From a virus, in the IMG/VR virus record IMGVR_UViG_3300047560_000748, positions 1 to 20,694 of that record: DNA of 20,694 nucleotides; one strand, 5' to 3'. This document shows positions 8,277 to 14,746 of the stretch, piece after piece. Under the pieces are notes generated by a model. It did not search any database. It had not been told where the DNA came from and saw only the letters and a list, made by a program, of their open reading frames with translations. Positions within the stretch are counted from its first letter, which is position 1, and every line of letters starts with the position of its first letter. Made by a program: the position numbers and the translations under genes.

Positions 8277-9758
8277 ATGTCATATAGAATCAATCATTAC
8301 AATGGATCATTAATTGCAGTAGTCAATGATGGTACTGTTGATAATACACTAGATATTACTTTAGTTGGTAAAAACTACGCTGGCTACGGTACTATTCAAA
8401 ATGATAACTTTGTGTATTTGCTCGAAAATTTCGCAAATACCACACCACCAGCTAGCCCAATAAGTGGACAAGTTTGGTTTGATAGTGGCAATAAGAAATT
8501 AAAGTTCTTTGATGGTTCTACCTTCCGTACAACTGGTGGTGCAGAAATTGGTACTACTGAACCAAGCGGTTTAACTATTGGTGATTTCTGGTGGGACACT
8601 GCAAACAACCAATTACATGCATACACTGGTAGTGGATTTACATTAATTGGTCCACAAGTTGTTGCTGGATCAGGAACTACTGAAATGTTAACTACATCAG
8701 TTAGAGATACTGATGGCACCGTTCATTCTATTATCCAAGCTATCAGTAGCGGTGAAACTGCTTTTATTATTAGCTCAGACAGTGATTATACATTAGATGA
8801 TACTTTGAATGCAATTGCTGGATTTACAACAATCCACAAGGGTATTACACTTGCGTACACTGATTCAGATTTATATCCTGGTGTAACTATTGCTGATAAC
8901 AGATTCTGGGGAACAGCAACAAACGCTGATAAATTAGGTGGTAAGGATGCTAGTAACTTCGTTCAATCAGGTGACGCATCTTTCGATAGTATCGTTAACT
9001 TTGCTGACGTTGGTTACACTGTAGGTACCTCAACACCTAAATTGCGTGTTTATAACAACGCTGCAACAACACCAACATTCTCAAATATCTCTGGCGATAC
9101 AATGGTATTCACTACCACTGTTAGTTCAACGACTGCGACAACAATGGTATTAAAGGGTGCAGATATTTTACCTGGTACTGCTGGTGTTACTAACTTGGGT
9201 TCATCAACTGCTGCATTTAACACATTGTATGGTGCATCGTTTACTGGTATTGCTGCCAAAGCACAGCAACTACGTGTTGGATCATCTAACAGTTATGCTA
9301 GTACTGATGCCTCTGCTACTGCTGGAACTATTCCTATAAGAGACATCAACGCTGACTTATTTGCACGTAAATTCCAGGGTACTGCGATAGCTGCACAATA
9401 CGCTGACTTGGCAGAATTGTATTTGCCAGATCAAGAATATGAAGTTGGTACAGTTGTAGCTATTGGCGGTGATGCAGAAATAACACAAGCATCATTTGGA
9501 ATGGATGCAATCGGTGTTATCAGTGATAAACCAGCGTACTTGATGAATAAGGACTTGGTTGGTGGATTGCCAGTTGCACTAAAAGGTCGTGTTCCAGTAA
9601 AAGTTATTGGTCCTATTCGTAAGGGTGATTCGTTAATTGCCAGTGGCAGTGGTCACGGTCGAGCAGATAACGAATGTGCAGGCCCAAGAAGATTTGCCAT
9701 CGCACTAGAAAGTGACGATGGCAAAGATGTACGCCTAATTGAGTGTTTAATTCTTTAA
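8277..9758 (+). CDS. Tail fibre-like structural protein with YADLAE-type C-terminal domain (paralogue C)
   Basis: The product is 493 aa, with AAGGA about 10 bases before the ATG and its own late promoter. Residues 1-225 repeat the paralogue module (LLENFAN, GQVWFD, RFWGTATNADKLGG). The last ~119 residues begin with YADLAELYLPDQEYEVGTVV, then DAIGVISDKPAYLMN and GRVPVKVIGPIRKGDSLIAS. This resembles C-terminal domains found on several phage fibres and related to the peptidase-G2/intramolecular-chaperone type, but I cannot identify catalytic residues. The protein may mature by C-terminal cleavage or use this domain for trimer folding; that is inference. Its stop overlaps by 4 bp the stop of the convergent thyX gene. 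Confidence 0.75.
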   Translation: MSYRINHYNGSLIAVVNDGTVDNTLDITLVGKNYAGYGTIQNDNFVYLLENFANTTPPASPISGQVWFDSGNKKLKFFDGSTFRTTGGAEIGTTEPSGLTIGDFWWDTANNQLHAYTGSGFTLIGPQVVAGSGTTEMLTTSVRDTDGTVHSIIQAISSGETAFIISSDSDYTLDDTLNAIAGFTTIHKGITLAYTDSDLYPGVTIADNRFWGTATNADKLGGKDASNFVQSGDASFDSIVNFADVGYTVGTSTPKLRVYNNAATTPTFSNISGDTMVFTTTVSSTTATTMVLKGADILPGTAGVTNLGSSTAAFNTLYGASFTGIAAKAQQLRVGSSNSYASTDASATAGTIPIRDINADLFARKFQGTAIAAQYADLAELYLPDQEYEVGTVVAIGGDAEITQASFGMDAIGVISDKPAYLMNKDLVGGLPVALKGRVPVKVIGPIRKGDSLIASGSGHGRADNECAGPRRFAIALESDDGKDVRLIECLIL

Positions 9759-10423
9759 TTGCTAACTAATTTGTCAGCCATTGGAAAGATGGCTGCAATA
9801 GCTTTAGCACATGCGAGCGCCACAAGTTGGTGCTCTTTTTGTGTGCCATTACCACTACGTAATTCAATAAAGTGAATCCATGAACGTAGTGTTCCGTTCA
9901 TATATAACTTACTTACTGTATTACCTTCTGGTAAAATAGCACGGGCTTGCTCTTTTGCAATGCCTTTCTCAATTGCTTCTGCATAAATGCGTTTCACAAT
10001 ATCAATGACATATTTTTGTTGAGCGTCCCACCAAGCTGCTAGTTGTGCATCACTTGATTCAATACTATTTTGACGATTCTTTGTATCTTGAAGACGTGCT
10101 TCGCGAACAACAAAGTCTAAGTCTTGTGTTGGATCTGCGTAACGTTGGCTAAATTCTTGAAAACTAAAACTACGGTGACGTAGAATTTGACGAGCAATAT
10201 CTCGTGTAGTCTCAATTTCAACACATGCTGAAACCATTTCCAATGGACTCCAGTGTGCATGTTTTACCAAGTAATTGATTAATTTCTCACTTGTTTCAGT
10301 GTTAAATTGGTTGCTTGGATTTGATACTCTAGCACAGAAAGCAATAAGCTCTTGTACGTTATCAATACCTTGATCAGCAAATTCGGCAGTTGGTGTTGAG
10401 TATGATACTAATTTTACATTCAT
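9755..10423 (-). CDS. thyX: Flavin-dependent thymidylate synthase ThyX
   Basis: ThyX makes dTMP from dUMP using methylene-tetrahydrofolate and FAD/NADPH, supplying thymidine for phage DNA synthesis. The 222-aa length is typical. The signature RHR-x7-S is present at residues 82-92 (RHRSFSFQEFS, then QRY). Other conserved parts are HWSPLEM (57-63), ARAILPEG (159-166) and the C-terminal GTQKEHQ region near 192-198, where the family has its substrate-binding R-x-x-x-x-Q-x-E pattern. The ATG overlaps the stop of the upstream gene (ATGA). It is the last gene of the minus-strand run and ends tail-to-tail with the fibre operon. T4 itself uses the unrelated ThyA-type enzyme (td). Confidence 0.95.
   Translation of the reverse strand: MNVKLVSYSTPTAEFADQGIDNVQELIAFCARVSNPSNQFNTETSEKLINYLVKHAHWSPLEMVSACVEIETTRDIARQILRHRSFSFQEFSQRYADPTQDLDFVVREARLQDTKNRQNSIESSDAQLAAWWDAQQKYVIDIVKRIYAEAIEKGIAKEQARAILPEGNTVSKLYMNGTLRSWIHFIELRSGNGTQKEHQLVALACAKAIAAIFPMADKLVSN
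9775..9795. other. Small inverted repeat near the convergent gene ends
   Basis: CAGCCAT (9775-9781) and ATGGCTG (9789-9795) are exact reverse complements with a 7-base loop. The repeat is 16 bases past the fibre-gene stop (plus strand) and inside the last codons of thyX (minus strand). There is no T-tract on either side, so it is only a weak candidate for a 3'-end hairpin. Confidence 0.3.
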
Positions 10424-10740
10424 AGTTTTGATCTTTTCAGAAATTTTTCGGTTAGTTTTTCGACATCTTTCTTGACACGTTCAGTATCTAGTTTGAAATC
10501 AAGTTCTTCAATTGAATCTTCATAAGTTTTGTATAATTCTGTTAATGATTTTTCAAAAGATTTCCAACCATTCTTTTTTGTTTTTGTTGTTATACGAATT
10601 TCCCAAACCTTGCCATCCTTAAACTTAATGAGCACCATGTGCAAATAGCCAATGGGTACCACATTAAGTTTAACATCGCCAAAAACTTCTGGCCAGTGTG
10701 CGACAACATCATTGGGAAGTAATTTCCCTTGATGTGTCAC
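10420..10740 (-). CDS. Conserved phage protein of unknown function, 106 aa, GTG start
   Basis: The start codon is GTG, overlapping the upstream stop (GTGA); there is no ATG nearby in frame. The N-terminal half has the pattern VPIGYLHMVLIKFKDGKVWE, suggesting a beta-sheet domain. The C-terminal half is helical and charged, with YEDSIEELDFKLDTERVKKD. I recall similar proteins in T4-like cyanophages, where they are hypothetical. It has no membrane segment, signal peptide or known catalytic motif. It is coupled on both sides, between the 209-aa protein and thyX, so it is likely co-expressed with them. Function unknown. Confidence 0.75.
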   Translation of the reverse strand: MTHQGKLLPNDVVAHWPEVFGDVKLNVVPIGYLHMVLIKFKDGKVWEIRITTKTKKNGWKSFEKSLTELYKTYEDSIEELDFKLDTERVKKDVEKLTEKFLKRSKL

Positions 10741-11366
10741 TTTGCTTTCTTGGTAGGAACCAACTCCTCGGCTAGTCGGCGCATCTTAGCAGCGTCCTTA
10801 GCTAGTTTATCAGCTTGTGAGCGATAGAACTTTGCTTGTTCTTCTGGAGTACTGCCCATTACTGGTGGTGGTACTTCAGTATCTTCACCCATGTTGACAC
10901 TAGTAGACGTTGTCTTAATTTGGTCTTCTGGATTAGGTGCTTTTGGTTCTGTCTTTAAATCTGGAGCCTTATCTGGAGCACCACGGATAGCTAAGTCATC
11001 TACGGCAACACCGCGTTGTTCTGCAATAAGTTGATTTAACTCTGACAATACAACTGTTGTGCTAGTTGTTGGAGTCATTTCAATAGTTGACGTTGGTGCT
11101 TTAAATAAGCGACCCTGGGAGTGCAACGCTGCTAACATGACGCTGCCATCTGAGAATGTTGAACGTGCAAGAGCTTCTGCAAATTCATGTGAGCTTTGAC
11201 CAGCTGGGCTTTCAACTAAGTTAATAATTGAATCATGGTAGCTATCTGGAAGGTTTTCAGTAGTAATAATTAAACAGCTACTTGAATCACCTGGTAGTGT
11301 TCTATACGCTACCACGCATTTTTTCTTGGTAGCAATGATTCTACCAACGTGTTTTAATTCAGCCAT
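10737..11366 (-). CDS. Conserved T4-like phage protein of unknown function, 209 aa
   Basis: The start ATG overlaps the upstream stop by one base (TAATG). Residues 1-120 form a folded domain beginning MAELKHVGRIIATKKKC, with RTLPGDSSSCLI, YHDSIINLVESPAGQ and later LNQLIAEQRGVAVDDLA. I recall this pattern from a family present in many cyanomyoviruses, where it is a conserved hypothetical. Residues ~130-180 are a Pro/Thr/Lys-rich, probably disordered linker. The last ~30 residues (EEQAKFYRSQADKLAKDAAK...) look like a short coiled coil. The layout suggests a protein-protein adaptor or structural component, but this is inference. Neighbours on both sides are translationally coupled. Confidence 0.8.
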   Translation of the reverse strand: MAELKHVGRIIATKKKCVVAYRTLPGDSSSCLIITTENLPDSYHDSIINLVESPAGQSSHEFAEALARSTFSDGSVMLAALHSQGRLFKAPTSTIEMTPTTSTTVVLSELNQLIAEQRGVAVDDLAIRGAPDKAPDLKTEPKAPNPEDQIKTTSTSVNMGEDTEVPPPVMGSTPEEQAKFYRSQADKLAKDAAKMRRLAEELVPTKKAK

Positions 11367-11614
11367 TATTGGCCCCCTTGTTCCGCTTTCTTTTGCGCTT
11401 CTACTTGTTTAGCAACATTGCTCAAGAATGTTTCTAATTTAGTATATGTTTGACCAACTGCCATCATTTCATTTGGTTTAAAAGCACCTCGTGAACTAGC
11501 GATATCAATGATTGATTTCATTGCATTCAAGTCGTTGATGGTGAGTTCAGTTGATTGTTGATCTTGAGCAGTTTGACCAGCTGCCTCTGGAGCCTGTTGC
11601 GTTTCGTCAGCCAT
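11366..11614 (-). CDS. Small conserved phage protein, 82 aa, first gene of thyX operon
   Basis: A strong AAGGAGA ribosome binding site lies 6 bases before the ATG. The first ~25 residues are Gln/Ala/Glu-rich and probably disordered. The rest has DLNAMKSIIDIASSRGAFKP and GQTYTKLETFLSNVAKQV, likely two amphipathic helices, and ends in a charged tail. I recall homologues beside the 209-aa type protein in T4-like cyanophages, all of unknown function. The start codon and ribosome binding site lie in a hairpin (11612-11641), and a late-promoter-like octamer lies just upstream. This suggests that expression of this gene, and through coupling the downstream thyX run, is timed. Confidence 0.8.
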   Translation of the reverse strand: MADETQQAPEAAGQTAQDQQSTELTINDLNAMKSIIDIASSRGAFKPNEMMAVGQTYTKLETFLSNVAKQVEAQKKAEQGGQ

Positions 11615-11641
11615 ACGTATCTCCTTAGTAAAGTACGTATG
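11612..11641 (-). promoter_or_regulatory. Start-codon-covering hairpin (8-bp stem, ribosome binding site in loop)
   Basis: On the minus strand CATACGTA (11641-11634) and TACGTATG (11619-11612) are exact complements around a 14-base loop that contains AAGGAGA. The last three bases of the 3' arm are the start codon of the 82-aa gene. The folded form should reduce translation. TACGTA is itself a palindrome, so the two boxes, 20 bp apart, could alternatively be a DNA operator. Confidence 0.55.
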
Positions 11642-11649
11642 TAATTATC
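11642..11649 (-). promoter_or_regulatory. Weak late-promoter-like octamer (GATAATTA)
   Basis: GATAATTA on the minus strand overlaps the stop codon of the 95-aa gene and directly abuts the 5' arm of the hairpin at 11612-11641. It has two mismatches to TATAAATA. By T4 geometry, transcription would start near 11636, inside the hairpin's 5' arm. Weak match alone; the geometry shared with 15058-15065 raises it. Confidence 0.3.
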
Positions 11650-11932
11650 TGTTCTGTAAATGCGGACACGCAATTGTGAAAAAGCTCATCTCTTTCTCAC
11701 TTTCGAAACCAATACGGGTAGTGTACACAATTGTATTAGTATTATCCAAGGCAATGCCCTGACCAATAAAATACCGATTATTGAGGTTTTTCTTAATCCA
11801 AGAATCAAGCAATTTCACTCTGGATGGATTGTAACCATCCAGAGCTGTGTACTTAAAATGTGGACAAGCAAACTCAACTCTGCGTAGATTAAAGTAATTT
11901 AGAGAGTTGGGTTTTCCGTTTTTTAGACTCAT
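11645..11932 (-). CDS. Unknown protein, 95 aa, coupled to the VWA/metallopeptidase gene
   Basis: The ATG overlaps the stop of the VWA gene (ATGA) with no good ribosome binding site, so translation is likely coupled. The protein has two similar ACPH segments, VEFACPHFKY (residues ~19-28) and FTIACPHLQNR at the C-terminus, giving two Cys-Pro-His sites that could bind a metal. Between them are a basic helix (LLDSWIKKNLNNRYFIG) and TRIGFESEKEMSFF. I do not recognise a characterised family. Its placement directly after the MoxR/VWA pair makes it a candidate third member of that module. A strong 10-bp inverted repeat lies inside the gene at 11818-11844. Confidence 0.65.
   Translation of the reverse strand: MSLKNGKPNSLNYFNLRRVEFACPHFKYTALDGYNPSRVKLLDSWIKKNLNNRYFIGQGIALDNTNTIVYTTRIGFESEKEMSFFTIACPHLQNR
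11818..11844 (-). repeat. Intragenic perfect inverted repeat (10-bp arms, 7-base loop)
   Basis: CTCTGGATGG (11818-11827) and CCATCCAGAG (11835-11844) are exact reverse complements with a 7-base loop. Six of ten pairs are G-C, so the hairpin in the minus-strand mRNA should be stable. It sits in the middle of the 95-aa gene and has no T-tract. Confidence 0.7.
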
Positions 11933-13104
11933 TTTTTAAACTCGTAGTATCCAACTTCACCGAATGGTGGTACGATGCTAGTGGTACCGTGGATAATGAA
12001 TACTGTATCACAGTAGTCTTCATCACCCCAAGATCCACATGGATATCCATCAGTAAACATGATAAACTTTTTAGGTTGAATATCGTGTTTTTCCATGTAT
12101 TCCCAATTGGCTTCAAAAGAAGTTCCGCCACCACCCATTGGTTGGTATTCGTCAAATTCGTCCATATTGTAGCCATCGAAGTCAGCTTCGTTATAAACAC
12201 GGGTGTCAAAGCACCACAGTTTAATTTTGAAGTCTTTGTATTCTTCCATGATGCCCTTAATCTCAGACAAGAAGTCTTTAGCTTGGTCATCACCAATAGA
12301 ACCAGACATGTCGATAGACACACAGATGTCGATAGTTTCTTGGAATTGTGTACCAGGAAGAATTGCATTCATGTGCCAACCTTTACGGTTTGGACGCAAG
12401 AAAGAATAGTCATTCTTGATAACACTTTGGATTTGCTGGCGCAAAATTTCACGCCAGTTCATCTTAGGTTCAGTCAATTCCTTGATCATGCGTTGGATGC
12501 TTGCAGGTGTATTACCTGCGCCAGCGGCTTGGGCAGCTTGCATTACAGCTTCGCGAATTTCGTCACGAATTTGACGCATTTCTTCTTTAGAGTATTGTGG
12601 TTGACCTTCACCGTTACCGTTTTCCCAGTCAATGTGATCATCGACTAATTGACCATTTGGGCCGCCACCATTCTTTTTAGCATCTTCCATCAATTCGTCA
12701 TAGATCTGTTCTGCAGACTTACCGTAATGCTTTTGATCGTGGAAAATTTTGATATCAGGAACGTTGTGATCACCAATTTTATCACGTACAAGCTGGCCGT
12801 TAACACAGTAGTCAGCGGCAATGTTGTACATCTTTGGATCACGGCTTTCACGTCGACCCATGTGATCAAATACGTTGTGCATAATTTCGTGTGCAATAAC
12901 AAATTCCACTTGTTTAGTAGTCATTTTGTTAAAGAAATCACGATTGAAGAAAATAGTGCGACCATCAGTAGCCGCAGTTTTTACGAATGGGCCACCTTCT
13001 TCAATTTTTAGACGAGTGGCCATGTTACCAAAGAATGGGTGGCGCAATAGCAAGCCTACTCGGGCAACGATAATTTTGTCAATGACTGGATCTAGATGAG
13101 CCAT
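11929..13104 (-). CDS. Metallopeptidase-like (HExxH) plus VWA-domain protein, 391 aa
   Basis: Residues 65-81 contain VEFVIAHEIMHNVFDH, with the HExxH zinc-binding motif at 72-76, followed by YNIAADYCVN (93-102) as in the DUF2201_N putative metallopeptidase family. The C-terminal half is a VWA domain. Its MIDAS motif DMSGS is at 265-269, with GGGGTSF (324-330) and FTDGYP (350-355) supplying the other metal-site residues. Between them is a long acidic, Gly/Gln-rich linker and a helical part. This architecture is like COG3864 proteins, which pair with MoxR AAA+ ATPases; here the MoxR gene lies directly upstream. The pair may act as a chaperone or remodelling machine, possibly with proteolysis; the target is unknown. 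AGGAAAAAAC precedes the ATG, and a consensus promoter lies 30 bp upstream. Confidence 0.9.
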   Translation of the reverse strand: MAHLDPVIDKIIVARVGLLLRHPFFGNMATRLKIEEGGPFVKTAATDGRTIFFNRDFFNKMTTKQVEFVIAHEIMHNVFDHMGRRESRDPKMYNIAADYCVNGQLVRDKIGDHNVPDIKIFHDQKHYGKSAEQIYDELMEDAKKNGGGPNGQLVDDHIDWENGNGEGQPQYSKEEMRQIRDEIREAVMQAAQAAGAGNTPASIQRMIKELTEPKMNWREILRQQIQSVIKNDYSFLRPNRKGWHMNAILPGTQFQETIDICVSIDMSGSIGDDQAKDFLSEIKGIMEEYKDFKIKLWCFDTRVYNEADFDGYNMDEFDEYQPMGGGGTSFEANWEYMEKHDIQPKKFIMFTDGYPCGSWGDEDYCDTVFIIHGTTSIVPPFGEVGYYEFKK

Positions 13105-13133
13105 GTTTTTTCCTAAGTTTTGTAAGTGTATAG

Positions 13134-13162
13134 ATTATAACAGGGACCGCAGTCCCTGTCAA
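13134..13162 (-). promoter_or_regulatory. Fully consensus sigma70-type promoter for the VWA gene
   Basis: On the minus strand TTGACA (13162-13157) and TATAAT (13139-13134) are separated by exactly 17 bases. Transcription should start near 13127, giving a leader of about 23 bases before the ATG at 13104. Such a perfect match suggests strong early recognition by host RNA polymerase. The spacer is covered by a perfect inverted repeat. Confidence 0.85.
13140..13159 (-). terminator. Stable hairpin with cUNCGg tetraloop in the moxR-VWA gap (terminator or operator)
   Basis: Arms ACAGGGAC and GTCCCTGT flank TGCG on the minus strand. The RNA would fold as an 8-bp stem closed by C(UGCG)G, a member of the very stable UNCG tetraloops that are also used in T4 intercistronic hairpins. 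It lies 12 bases after the moxR stop. The following bases (TATAATCT) are A/T-rich but not a true U-tract. The repeat exactly fills the space between the -35 and -10 hexamers, so it could also be a repressor site. Both roles are inference. Confidence 0.6.
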
Positions 13163-13171
13163 TCACTTAGC

Positions 13172-14260
13172 TTACTTTTCAGTAGCTGCTGCGATGTATT
13201 TACCAAACTTTTGGTGGAACTCATCGAAGCACTTGATTTCATCTGGATCAAGTGGCAGTTTGTAGCTAGACAATGCCAACTTGGTGCCCATGATAACCAA
13301 TTCGGTTTCGAAGTTCTTCATCATGAATTCGAAGAAGTTGTTAACTTGATCGTTCCAATCTTTAGCCTTCTTATCGCAAGAATCTTTCAATTCGTAGCAC
13401 AAGCTAATAGTAAGCGAGTACATAGCTGAAATTTCCTTGTTGTCCATCTTGGTAACCTTACCAGACAAAATGTCGGTTGGGTTAGGCATCTTGCTAGCAA
13501 CCTTACGGTGTGCCATGAACTTGAGTGCCAAGCCTTCACCAATCGCACCTGAGACCAAGTCTGTCAGTGTTTCAGTGTCAGTGTCGTCATCAACAAGCAA
13601 TTCGCTAACAAATGACCAGCTACGTGGGGTAGCAAATGCACGGCTTGAAGACTTTGGATCAAAGTCGTACAAGTCTTTCTTGCTAAAGCTCAAGAAACCA
13701 ACAACGTCTTTGTGGATCTTGTTATCAGTAGCCCATTGGAAATAATCTTCCCAATCATACGTCATTTCCAAGTGAACGAAACGGTTTGCAAGCGGGGCAG
13801 GCATACGATATGTAACGCCCTTGTCGCTTTCACGGTTACCAGCTGCAACGATAACAACGTTATCTGGCAAGCTATATGCACCGACACGACGGTTAAGAAC
13901 CAATTGATAAGCAGCCGCTTGTACAGCAGGTGCCGCGGAGTTCATTTCGTCCAAGAACAAGATGATCTGTTTGTGGTTTTCTGCAAATTCCTTGCTAGGC
14001 AATTCTGCAGGAGGAGCCCACTTCATAGTCTCGTTGTTTGAATCAAAGTATGGAATACCTTTGATATCAGTAGGTTCCCAAAGTGAGAGACGGACGTCAA
14101 TAACATGGGCTTCCAATTCAGTGCCAAGTTGTTTAATGATGTCTGATTTACCAATACCAGGAGGACCCCACAAGAAGATGGGACGTTGTTTTTTAAATGC
14201 TTTACGCAAAGAACGTTTCGCACCGTTGGGGCCGACTACGCGGCTAAGAACTTCTGCCAT
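13172..14260 (-). CDS. MoxR-type AAA+ ATPase, 362 aa
   Basis: The Walker A motif is GPPGIGKS (residues 32-39), Walker B is LFLDEMN (101-107), sensor 1 is VIVAAGN (136-142), and a likely arginine finger lies in APLANRF (155-161). The N-terminal ATPase core covers about residues 1-180. The rest is a helical lid plus a family-specific C-terminal part. MoxR ATPases work with VWA proteins as chaperones that remodel or load cofactors into client complexes. The downstream gene, 67 bp away, encodes a VWA protein, which fits this partnership. The gene has its own near-consensus promoter and a leader with TAGGA before ATG, similar to the leader of its partner. The client in phage infection is unknown. 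Confidence 0.92.
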   Translation of the reverse strand: MAEVLSRVVGPNGAKRSLRKAFKKQRPIFLWGPPGIGKSDIIKQLGTELEAHVIDVRLSLWEPTDIKGIPYFDSNNETMKWAPPAELPSKEFAENHKQIILFLDEMNSAAPAVQAAAYQLVLNRRVGAYSLPDNVVIVAAGNRESDKGVTYRMPAPLANRFVHLEMTYDWEDYFQWATDNKIHKDVVGFLSFSKKDLYDFDPKSSSRAFATPRSWSFVSELLVDDDTDTETLTDLVSGAIGEGLALKFMAHRKVASKMPNPTDILSGKVTKMDNKEISAMYSLTISLCYELKDSCDKKAKDWNDQVNNFFEFMMKNFETELVIMGTKLALSSYKLPLDPDEIKCFDEFHQKFGKYIAAATEK

Positions 14261-14306
14261 TTTTTTTCCTATCTTGAAAAAAGTTAATCTGTGTTAATGA
14301 GTCTCT

Positions 14307-14335
14307 AGTATATGACAGAAACATCACTATGTCAA
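14307..14335 (-). promoter_or_regulatory. Near-consensus sigma70-type promoter for moxR-like gene
   Basis: On the minus strand TTGACA (14335-14330), a 17-base spacer, and TATACT (14312-14307; one mismatch to TATAAT). Transcription should start near 14300, about 40 bases before the ATG at 14260. It lies in the largest intergenic gap of the window (81 bp). Confidence 0.8.
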
Positions 14336-14341
14336 TACTTT

Positions 14342-14746
14342 TTAGGAATTATTTAGATCTTTTTCTCGTTCAGACATGGCTTTTACTAGACCAAACTTTC
14401 GAATGTCGTCCGAAAACAACATTAGCTCAAAACTTTTACGTTCTGAGAACACTGTAATGCTTTGGTTAGTTAAGAAGTATGGACAATCAACATATCGCTC
14501 TAGGAATATGATTGTTTGTGGGCTAAGTTCAATTGATTCAGTAAATGGGATTTCATACATAGTGATTTGAAGCTCTTCAGTAAGAAATTCAAAGCCATCT
14601 TCTGTCAATCGATATGCGTGTGGTTTATTAGCTCTGTTTGATTGCCACCACTTGCGACCAAACATTTTAACATTTGCCTCGTCCGTGCTTTTGCCCCATT
14701 GTTGGAGAAATATCCTTGTTAAGGCATCACGGCTAATTGCTGTCAT
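14342..14746 (-). CDS. Conserved phage protein of unknown function, 134 aa
   Basis: The ATG overlaps the upstream stop (ATGA). The N-terminus has SRDALTRIFLQQWGKS followed by MFGRKWWQSNRANK and then RLTEDGFEFLTEEL. The second half contains YEIPFTESIELSPQTIIFLERY and CPYFL. The pattern FGRKWWQ...RLTE-G-FLT is one I recall from conserved hypothetical proteins of marine T4-like phages. It is rich in helices and has no catalytic motif or membrane segment. A small nucleic-acid-binding role is possible but not supported by a specific motif. The gene is coupled to the 94-aa gene and is the last before the moxR promoter region. Confidence 0.75.
   Translation of the reverse strand: MTAISRDALTRIFLQQWGKSTDEANVKMFGRKWWQSNRANKPHAYRLTEDGFEFLTEELQITMYEIPFTESIELSPQTIIFLERYVDCPYFLTNQSITVFSERKSFELMLFSDDIRKFGLVKAMSEREKDLNNS

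Noticed and set aside
11889-12368. 159-codon minus-strand frame
   Set aside because: It lies inside the VWA domain coding region in another frame and would break the MIDAS-containing gene.
11989-12648. 219-codon plus-strand frame
   Set aside because: It is antisense to the VWA/metallopeptidase gene, which has clear motifs. The frame has no ribosome binding site and no recognisable protein features.
14350-14357. TCTAAATA on the minus strand as a late promoter for moxR
   Set aside because: One mismatch to TATAAATA, but it lies inside the end of the 134-aa gene, far from the moxR start, and a clear sigma70 promoter follows. Kept only as a possibility.
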